From Streptomyces nymphaeiformis (GTDB taxonomy: Bacteria > Actinomycetota > Actinomycetes > Streptomycetales > Streptomycetaceae): DNA of 64,000 nucleotides. The stretch's first letter is position 1. Every line of letters begins with the position of its first letter. The stretch lies in the NCBI RefSeq assembly GCF_014203895.1, contig NZ_JACHJY010000001.1, forward strand, positions 372,001 through 436,000, written 5' to 3'. The notes beneath the pieces are model-generated. The model made no database searches. It was not told the DNA's origin and worked only from the letters and a program-made list of their open reading frames with translations. Below are positions 56,985 through 64,000 of this stretch, piece after piece. The position numbers and the translations under genes were made by a program.

Positions 56985-57061
56985 CGGGGTGTGGCGCAGC
57001 TTGGTAGCGCGTCCGCTTTGGGAGCGGAAGGCCGTGGGTTCAAATCCCGCCACCCCGACCA
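56985..57061 (+). tRNA. tRNA-Pro (anticodon TGG)
   Basis: Cloverleaf: acceptor CGGGGTG/CACCCCG, D arm with GCGC..GCGC, anticodon arm TCCGC-TTTGGGA-GCGGA with TGG, T arm GTGGG-TTCAAAT-CCCGC, discriminator A, encoded CCA at 57059-57061. A TACCCT at 56965-56970 may be its -10 element. Confidence 0.95.
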
Positions 57062-57232
57062 TGACGATCACGCGCTCACCTCGCGCGTTCTTGATCACGT
57101 TGTGGGCGTCATCCCGCTTGCGGTTACTATGCAAGCTGCGTGCCCGTGTGTCTTTCTGACCGGGCCGACCCGCCGGAACCGCCACACGCGGCCCCGACGG
57201 ATTCCAGGAATCAGCCACAAGGAGACCGAACC

Positions 57233-58618
57233 GTGAAGAGCGCCGTGGAGACCCTGAACCCGACCCGGGTTCGGCTCACTGTCGAGGTGCCCTTCGAGGA
57301 GCTCAAGGACAGCCTCGACGCGGCGTACAAGAAGATCAACCAGCAGGTCACGGTCAAGGGCTTCCGTAAGGGCAAGATCCCGGCTCGCGTGATCGACCAG
57401 CGGTTCGGCCGCGGCGCCGTGCTGGAGGAGGCCGTCAACGACGCGCTCCCGAAGTTCTACACCGAGGCCGTCAACGAGGCCGAGGTCAACCCGCTCGGCC
57501 AGCCCGAGGTCGACATCACCGAGCTGAAGGACGGCGAGCTGCTGGCCTTCACCGCCGAGGTCGACGTCCGCCCGACGATCGAGATCCCGGACTACTCCGG
57601 CATCGAGGTCACCGTCGACGCGGTCGAGGTCACCGACGAGGACGTCGAGAAGTCCGTGGAGCAGCTCCGCGAGCGCTTCGCCTCGACGAAGACCGTCGAG
57701 CGCGCCGCCGCCGAGGGCGACGTCGTCACCATCGACCTCGAGGCCAAGGTCGACGGCGAGGTCCTGCCCGACGGTGTCGCCAGCGACGTCTCGTACACCA
57801 TCGGCTCCGGCGAGCTCCTCGACGGCATCGACGAGGCCGTCAAGGGCCTCGAGGCCGGTGGCGAGGCCACCTTCACCTCGCAGCTGAAGGGCGGCTCCGC
57901 CGAGGGCAAGGACGCCGAGGTCACCGTCAAGGTCACCGCCGTCGCCGCCCGTGAGCTCCCCGAGCTCGACGACGAGTTCGCGCAGATGGCGTCCGAGTTC
58001 GACACCCTCGACGAGCTCAAGGCCGACAGCCGCAAGCGCCTCGAGAACATGAAGCAGTTCGACCAGGCCACCCAGGCCCAGGAGCGCGTCCTCGACGAGC
58101 TCCTCAAGCTGGTCGAGGTCCCGATGCCCGAGAAGCTTCTCGAGGACGAGATCAACACCCGCAAGCACAACCTGGAGCACCACCAGCTCGGCCAGATGGG
58201 CCTCGACCTCGCGAAGTACCTGGAGATCCAGGGCAAGACCGAGGAAGAGTTCCTGGCCGAGACCAAGGAGCAGGCCGAGAAGGGCATCAAGACGCAGTTC
58301 ATCCTCGATGAGCTCGTCAACAAGGAGAAGCTCGACGTCTCCCGCGAGGAGCTCACCGAGCACCTGTTCCGCCGTGCCGCCTCCTCCGGCATGAGCCCCG
58401 ACCAGTTCGCCCAGGCCGTGGCCCAGCAGGGCCAGGTGCCGATGCTCGTCGGCGAGGTCGCCCGCGGCAAGGCCCTCGCGGTCGTCGTCGAGGCCGCCAA
58501 GGTCGTCGACACCAAGGGCGAGGTCGTCGACCTCTCCGACGACGAGGACGAGGTCGAGACCGCCGCCGAGGCCGTCGAGGCCGTCACCGGCGAGGCCGAG
58601 GTCTCCGAGGACAAGTAA
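57233..58618 (+). CDS. tig: Trigger factor
   Basis: Ribosome-associated chaperone and peptidyl-prolyl isomerase of 461 residues. The N-terminal ribosome-binding domain has [19 protein letters not shown], the family's ribosome-docking loop. An FKBP-type isomerase domain follows at about 160-245 ([17 protein letters not shown]), then a long helical C-terminal chaperone domain. The last 35 residues are very acidic. GTG 57233 follows AAGGAGA at six bases. It precedes clpP1-clpP2-clpX in the usual bacterial order, separated from them by a strong hairpin. Confidence 0.96.
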   Translation: MKSAVETLNPTRVRLTVEVPFEELKDSLDAAYKKINQQVTVKGFRKGKIPARVIDQRFGRGAVLEEAVNDALPKFYTEAVNEAEVNPLGQPEVDITELKDGELLAFTAEVDVRPTIEIPDYSGIEVTVDAVEVTDEDVEKSVEQLRERFASTKTVERAAAEGDVVTIDLEAKVDGEVLPDGVASDVSYTIGSGELLDGIDEAVKGLEAGGEATFTSQLKGGSAEGKDAEVTVKVTAVAARELPELDDEFAQMASEFDTLDELKADSRKRLENMKQFDQATQAQERVLDELLKLVEVPMPEKLLEDEINTRKHNLEHHQLGQMGLDLAKYLEIQGKTEEEFLAETKEQAEKGIKTQFILDELVNKEKLDVSREELTEHLFRRAASSGMSPDQFAQAVAQQGQVPMLVGEVARGKALAVVVEAAKVVDTKGEVVDLSDDEDEVETAAEAVEAVTGEAEVSEDK

Positions 58619-58645
58619 GGGCACCCGCCCCCGGCGGACCCTGCT

Positions 58646-58685
58646 CCACGGGCCCGTACGCACTGCTGTGCGTACGGGCCCGTGG
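58646..58685 (+). terminator. Terminator of tig
   Basis: An 18-base-pair perfect hairpin (58646-58663 with 58668-58685) over TGCT, 27 bases after the tig stop. Confidence 0.85.
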
Positions 58686-58723
58686 ACGTAACCGGACCCG
58701 CTTACACGCCCCCAACTACCTTG

Positions 58724-58737
58724 CGCTCCCAGCGAAC
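58724..58737. promoter_or_regulatory. ClgR-type operator upstream of clpP1
   Basis: Read on the minus strand, GTTCGC-N5-GCG lies at 58737-58724, matching the published ClgR site of Streptomyces clpP1P2 promoters. It is 135 bases before the clpP1 start used here. ClgR is an activator of the clp genes; orientation here is reversed relative to the gene. Confidence 0.6.
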
Positions 58738-58858
58738 AGTTCGGGAACCGGGATGGCGTTGTCCGACCTGCGCGTTAGGGTCCATGAATACGAGGGCACT
58801 GCCCTCAGAACAAGACGCTGAGACGGCCCGGGGCCGTCGGAGACGAGCAGGTGGATAC

Positions 58859-59476
58859 GTGACGAATCTGAAGCCTTACGCCGCGGGTGAGCCGTCCATC
58901 GGTGGCGGCCTCGGCGACCATGTCTACAACCGGCTGCTCGGCGAGCGGATCATCTTCCTCGGCCAGCAGGTCGACGACGAGATCGCCAACAAGATCACCG
59001 CCCAGATGCTCCTCCTGGCCGCCGAGCCGGAGAAGGACATCTTCCTCTACATCAACAGCCCCGGCGGCTCGGTGACGGCCGGCATGGCGGTCTACGACAC
59101 CATGCAGTTCATCCCGAACGACGTCGTCACCATCGGCATGGGCATGGCCGCCTCCATGGGCCAGTTCCTGCTCACCGCCGGCACCCCCGGCAAGCGCTTC
59201 GCGCTGCCGAACACCGACATCCTGATGCACCAGGGCTCCGCCGGCATCGGCGGCACCGCCTCCGACATCAAGATCCAGGCCCAGTACCTGCTGCGCACCA
59301 AGCAGCGCATGGCCGAGATCACCGCGCACCACTCCGGCCAGACCGTCGAGGCGATCATCCGCGACGGCGACCGCGACCGCTGGTTCACCGCGGACGAGGC
59401 CAAGGAGTACGGCCTCATCGACGACATCATCACGCACGCCGCGGGTGTTCCGGGCGGCGGCGGCACGGGCGCCTGA
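58859..59476 (+). CDS. clpP1: ATP-dependent Clp protease proteolytic subunit 1
   Basis: Serine protease subunit of 205 residues. Oxyanion region [20 protein letters not shown], nucleophile Ser in [11 protein letters not shown], His in LMHQGSAG, Asp in the helix after [12 protein letters not shown]; triad intact. It forms the Clp chamber with ClpP2. GTG 58859 follows AGGTGG at four bases; an in-frame ATG at 58784 would add 25 residues and cannot be excluded. It has a ClgR-type site upstream and is 53 bases before clpP2. Confidence 0.95.
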   Translation: MTNLKPYAAGEPSIGGGLGDHVYNRLLGERIIFLGQQVDDEIANKITAQMLLLAAEPEKDIFLYINSPGGSVTAGMAVYDTMQFIPNDVVTIGMGMAASMGQFLLTAGTPGKRFALPNTDILMHQGSAGIGGTASDIKIQAQYLLRTKQRMAEITAHHSGQTVEAIIRDGDRDRWFTADEAKEYGLIDDIITHAAGVPGGGGTGA

Positions 59477-59529
59477 GCGCCGGCAGCCAGCCGAAGAGCC
59501 CCCAGCCCCCTCTGAACGCCACCAGGACG

Positions 59530-60204
59530 GTGAACACCCAGATGCAGAACAACCTCTCCCCGAGCGGCCTCTACACCGGCGCGCCGATGGACAACCGCTA
59601 CGTCGTGCCGCGCTTCGTCGAGCGCACCTCGCAGGGCGTGCGCGAGTACGACCCGTACGCGAAGCTGTTCGAGGAGCGCGTGATCTTCCTCGGCGTGCAG
59701 ATCGACGACGCCTCCGCCAACGACGTCATGGCGCAGCTGCTGTGCCTGGAGTCGATGGACCCGGACCGCGACATCTCGATCTACATCAACAGCCCGGGCG
59801 GCTCCTTCACCGCCCTCACGGCGATCTACGACACGATGCAGTTCGTGAAGCCGGACATCCAGACGGTCTGCATGGGCCAGGCGGCCTCCGCCGCGGCCGT
59901 GCTGCTCGCCGCCGGCACCCCCGGCAAGCGGATGGCCCTGCCGAACGCCCGCGTGCTGATCCACCAGCCCTCCGGCGGCACCGGCCGTGAGCAGCTCTCC
60001 GACCTGGAGATCGCGGCCAACGAGATCCTGCGCATGCGCAGCCAGCTGGAGGAGATGCTGGCCAAGCACTCCTCGACGCCGATCGAGAAGATCCGCGACG
60101 ACATCGAGCGCGACAAGATCCTGACGGCCGAGGACGCCCTGGCGTACGGCCTGATCGACCAGATCGTCTCGACCCGCAAGAGCACGGCCTCCGCCGAGCG
60201 CTGA
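59530..60204 (+). CDS. clpP2: ATP-dependent Clp protease proteolytic subunit 2
   Basis: Second ClpP subunit, 224 residues. [20 protein letters not shown], nucleophile in [14 protein letters not shown], His in LIHQPSGG and the following Asp region are present. The N-terminus is longer than in ClpP1 and starts at GTG 59530; ATG 59542 is possible. The C-terminus is Arg/Ser/Ala-rich. It follows clpP1 with a short gap and is separated from clpX by 156 bases that hold a hairpin. Confidence 0.95.
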   Translation: MNTQMQNNLSPSGLYTGAPMDNRYVVPRFVERTSQGVREYDPYAKLFEERVIFLGVQIDDASANDVMAQLLCLESMDPDRDISIYINSPGGSFTALTAIYDTMQFVKPDIQTVCMGQAASAAAVLLAAGTPGKRMALPNARVLIHQPSGGTGREQLSDLEIAANEILRMRSQLEEMLAKHSSTPIEKIRDDIERDKILTAEDALAYGLIDQIVSTRKSTASAER

Positions 60205-60222
60205 CGCCCGACCTTCCCTCGC

Positions 60223-60261
60223 CGTGGTTGGCGTGGCCGAATTGCGACCATGCCAACCACG
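60223..60261 (+). terminator. Hairpin between clpP2 and clpX
   Basis: CGTGGTTGGC (60223-60232) pairs with GCCAACCACG (60252-60261), extended by GTGG/CCAT, around an 11-base loop. It lies 19 bases after clpP2 and could end or attenuate transcription before clpX. A downstream promoter for clpX is likely but not clearly seen. Confidence 0.6.
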
Positions 60262-60360
60262 CCAAGGGGGGCCCGAACGGGGGGCCCGGCAAGGTACCGT
60301 CGAATATGAGGCACCAGGAGTCGCTGAACCAAGCGCTCCCAGGCGAAGGGGAAGCACCTC

Positions 60361-61644
<1,284 letters not shown>

Positions 61645-61659
61645 GCCGTACGGACATGA

Positions 61660-61694
61660 AAGGGGCGCCCCGCCCGGTCGGCGGGGCGCCCCTT
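61660..61694. terminator. Shared terminator, clpX and the proline-rich membrane protein
   Basis: AAGGGGCGCCCCGCC (61660-61674) pairs with GGCGGGGCGCCCCTT (61680-61694) over a 5-base loop. Confidence 0.85.
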
Positions 61695-61714
61695 CTTCGT
61701 GCGAGGGCCGAGGA

Positions 61715-62656
61715 TCAGGCCTTGACGCGGACTTCCTTGCGGAGCTTGGCGGTGATGGAGGCGGCGTCCTCCGCCGAACCGGGCTTGCCGGCGAGCAGCG
61801 AGGCCGTGTCGATCGGGACGACCATGCCCACGGTGCTGTGGTCGGCCCACACGCACATGGTCATGGTCATCGCCGGGGCGCCCTTGGCGGCGTCGGCCTT
61901 GGTCTGGATCTGCTGGCACTTCAGGACCGCGCCGTCGAGCTCGGACGGCGTGTACTCCTGCGGGCTGCCGACCAGTTCCGGGGTGTCGGGCTTGCCCTTG
62001 TCCTTCTCGGCCTCGGCCTTCGTGGTTGCCCAGATGGCGTCGACGACCGCCTCGGGATCGTCGATCTCGCCGTACAGGCCGTTGAACTGGATCACCTTGT
62101 TCGCCAGGGGGTTGGCCTTGTTCTCCACCTGGTAGGAGGCCTTCACCTCCTTGGCGTTCTTGACGCCGTTCTTCTCGGCGTCCTTCAGGGAGTCCTTGTC
62201 GGAGGAGTTCCCGCTGTCAGGCGCCTTCTTGTACTCGCCCAGCACCGTCTCCGGCGTGATCAGCTTGTGCGGGCCGTCGTCCGCGACCGCGCCGCCGCCC
62301 CCGCCCAGCACGAAGTACGCGCCCACGCCCAGCGCCGCGACCACCGCGACCGCTGCGATGACCCAGCCCGCCTTGGACTTCTTCGGGGCCGGCGGGTGCG
62401 GCATGTAGCCGCCGGGCTGCTGCGGGGCGCCGTACTGGGGCTGCTGGCCGTAGGGGCCGGGCTGCTGCGGGTAGCCGTAGGGGGGCTGCTGCGGCGGGAC
62501 GCCCTGCGGGGCCTGCTGGGGGTATCCGTAACCCGGCTGCGGAGCCTGCGGCTGGCCGTACGGGCCCGGCTGCGGCGGCTGCTGGCCGTACGGGCCCGGC
62601 TGGCCGTAAGGACCGGGCTGCTGGCCGCCGTACGGGCCCGGCTGGTTGTAGCTCAT
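61715..62656 (-). CDS. Proline/glycine/glutamine-rich single-pass membrane protein
   Basis: Protein of 313 residues. The first 90 are a low-complexity PGPYGQ-type repeat (about ten copies of QPGPYG, QPPYGYP and related). A single membrane helix follows at about 97-119 (AGWVIAAVAVVAALGVGAYF), then an outside domain of about 190 residues with one pair of cysteines (LKCQQ, MTMCVW). Such proteins are common in Streptomyces; function unknown. ATG 62656. Convergent with clpX and divergent from valS. Confidence 0.85.
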   Translation of the reverse strand: MSYNQPGPYGGQQPGPYGQPGPYGQQPPQPGPYGQPQAPQPGYGYPQQAPQGVPPQQPPYGYPQQPGPYGQQPQYGAPQQPGGYMPHPPAPKKSKAGWVIAAVAVVAALGVGAYFVLGGGGGAVADDGPHKLITPETVLGEYKKAPDSGNSSDKDSLKDAEKNGVKNAKEVKASYQVENKANPLANKVIQFNGLYGEIDDPEAVVDAIWATTKAEAEKDKGKPDTPELVGSPQEYTPSELDGAVLKCQQIQTKADAAKGAPAMTMTMCVWADHSTVGMVVPIDTASLLAGKPGSAEDAASITAKLRKEVRVKA

Positions 62657-62782
62657 CGACAGGTTCCCCTCACAGGATGTTTATGCCTGGCGAACATCCT
62701 GTCGGAACCACGGAGCCGCAGGTGCGGCGGGGGCCACACCGTTACCGAACCAAAGCGTTTCAGGACACGACCGGGACACCCC

Positions 62783-62795
62783 TAAACTGGCCCCG
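62783..62795 (+). promoter_or_regulatory. Probable -10 element of a leaderless valS transcript
   Basis: TAAACT (62783-62788) ends six bases before the GTG at 62795, with no ribosome-binding site between. The -35 region (TTCAGG near 62759) is weak. Confidence 0.45.
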
Positions 62796-64000
62796 TGACC
62801 GAGAACACTCAGCAGCAGACAGCGCCCACCACCGAACTGCCGACCACCTACGCGCCGGCCGAGGTAGAGGGGCCGCTGTACCAGCGCTGGGTAGAGCGCG
62901 GGTACTTCGAGGCGGACGCGAAGAGCGAGAAGCCGCCGTACACGATCGTCATCCCGCCGCCGAACGTCACGGGCGCCCTCCACCTGGGCCACGCCTTCCA
63001 GGTCACGCTCATGGACGCGCTGACCCGCCGCAAGCGCATGCAGGGCTTCGAGACGCTCTGGCTGCCGGGCATGGACCACGCCGGCATCGCGACCCAGAAC
63101 AAGGTCGAGCAGCAGCTCGCCGAGGAGGGCAAGTCCCGCCACGACCTGGGCCGTGACCAGTTCGTCGAGCGCGTCTGGCAGTGGAAGGACGAGTACGGCG
63201 GCCGGATCCTCGGCCAGCTGCGCCGCCTCGGTGCCGGCCTCGACTGGTCGCGCGAGCGCTTCACCATGGACGAGGGCCTCTCCAAGGCCGTCCAGAAGAT
63301 CTTCAAGGACCTCTACGAGGACGGTCTGATCTACCGCGCCGAGCGCATCATCAACTGGTGCCCGCGCTGTCTGACCGCCATCTCCGACATCGAGGTCGAG
63401 TACCAGGACGACGCCGGCGAGCTCGTCTCCATCCGGTACGGCGAGGGCGAGGACTCCCTGGTCGTCGCCACGACCCGCGCCGAGACGATGCTCGGTGACA
63501 CGGCCGTCGCCGTCCACCCCGACGACGAGCGCTACAAGCACCTGGTCGGCAAGCAGATCAAGCTGCCGCTGACGGACCGTACGATCCCGGTCGTCGCCGA
63601 CACCCACGTCGACCCCGAGTTCGGCACCGGCGCCGTCAAGGTGACCCCGGCGCACGACCCGAACGACTTCGAGATCGGCCGCCGCCACGACCTGCCCTCG
63701 CTCACCGTGATGGACGAGCACGGCGTCATCACCGTCCACGGCCCCTTCCTCGGCCTGGACCGCTTCGAGGCCCGCTCGGCGATCGTCGGCGCGCTCAACG
63801 AGCAGGGCCGGATCGTCGCCGAGAAGCGCCCGTACATGCACTCGGTGGGTCACTGCTCGCGCTGCAAGACGACCGTCGAGCCGCGCCTGTCGATGCAGTG
63901 GTGGGTCAAGGTCGGCCCGCTGGCGCAGGCCGCCGGCGACGCCGTCCGCGACGGCTCCGTCGAGATCCACCCGAAGGAGCTCTCCAAGCGCTACTTCGAC
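62795..64000 (+). CDS. valS: Valyl-tRNA synthetase, N-terminal part (runs off the window)
   Basis: Class I synthetase charging tRNA-Val; 402 residues are in the window, the rest is beyond 64000. The HIGH motif is in [16 protein letters not shown]. The editing domain is entered at [20 protein letters not shown] and includes [21 protein letters not shown] zinc-type CSRCKT follows at about residue 357. KMSKS is not yet reached. The start is GTG 62795, apparently leaderless. Divergent from the proline-rich membrane protein gene. Confidence 0.95.
   Translation, partial: MTENTQQQTAPTTELPTTYAPAEVEGPLYQRWVERGYFEADAKSEKPPYTIVIPPPNVTGALHLGHAFQVTLMDALTRRKRMQGFETLWLPGMDHAGIATQNKVEQQLAEEGKSRHDLGRDQFVERVWQWKDEYGGRILGQLRRLGAGLDWSRERFTMDEGLSKAVQKIFKDLYEDGLIYRAERIINWCPRCLTAISDIEVEYQDDAGELVSIRYGEGEDSLVVATTRAETMLGDTAVAVHPDDERYKHLVGKQIKLPLTDRTIPVVADTHVDPEFGTGAVKVTPAHDPNDFEIGRRHDLPSLTVMDEHGVITVHGPFLGLDRFEARSAIVGALNEQGRIVAEKRPYMHSVGHCSRCKTTVEPRLSMQWWVKVGPLAQAAGDAVRDGSVEIHPKELSKRYFD

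Noticed and set aside
60223..60261. CIRCE or HAIR heat-shock operator before clpX
   Set aside because: The inverted repeat does not match TTAGCACTC-N9-GAGTGCTAA or CTTGAGT-N7-ACTCAAG; it is better treated as a hairpin.
62657..62794. T-box leader before valS
   Set aside because: The gap is 138 bases, shared with a divergent promoter, and shows no T-box antiterminator motif or specifier stem that I can find.

Overview
The window is about 72% GC by eye, with nearly every codon ending in G or C, many GTG starts, and long open frames antisense to real genes. Gene content points to Streptomyces or a close relative: a mycothiol-type oxidoreductase, a Nur-type operator before an Fe-type superoxide dismutase, paired clpP1/clpP2 with a ClgR-type operator, and a PknG/GlnH/GlnX cluster. 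It reads as ordinary chromosome. I see no insertion sequence, prophage, CRISPR array or replication origin.

Layout. (1) 1-8343, minus: a signalling cluster, transcribed GlnX-like membrane sensor, GlnH-like binding protein, coiled-coil protein, PknG-type kinase, PP2C phosphatase, VWA protein. (2) 8645-15425, minus: a carbohydrate operon of ROK repressor, ABC binding protein, two permeases, GH4 glycosidase and BadF/NagK-type kinase, with a palindromic operator upstream. (3) 15485-23441: MscS channel, HNH nuclease, large secreted GH84-like protein, a 66-residue repeat peptide coupled to malQ, and a small membrane protein. (4) 23458-28338: MarR regulator divergent from two EamA exporters, then LysR and allantoicase. 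(5) 28367-36775, minus: aminopeptidase N, TerD-type protein, aspartate-semialdehyde dehydrogenase, secreted subtilase. (6) 36970-42324: CGNR regulator divergent from a VOC/flavin-fold pair, then HPP, NUDIX, a secreted serine hydrolase and a predicted nuclease. (7) 42461-52058: second aminopeptidase N, mycothiol-type nitroreductase, Fe/Mn-SOD, three paralogous amino-acid permeases and bioY. (8) 52254-56513: rpiB-nei, an Eis-type acetyltransferase, a membrane SpoIIE-type phosphatase and a 65-residue membrane protein. (9) 56542-64000: a gene remnant, tRNA-Gly, tRNA-Pro, tig, clpP1-clpP2-clpX, a proline-rich membrane protein, and valS running off the end.

How it works together. Region 1 looks like amino-acid sensing across the membrane feeding a kinase/phosphatase pair. 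Region 2 imports a glycan and processes it with a kinase and an NAD-dependent glycosidase. Regions 5 and 7 are rich in peptide and amino-acid use (two PepN, a subtilase, three permeases). Region 9 is protein folding and turnover. Many transcription units end in long perfect hairpins, several of them shared by convergent genes.

The least explained items are the repeat-bearing locus 20751-21032 upstream of malQ, the Ser/Arg-repeat linker in the PknG homologue, tandem repeats in the marR/eamA promoter, and the coding-like remnant beside tRNA-Gly. Functions are assigned by recognising families and motifs by eye. No searches were run.
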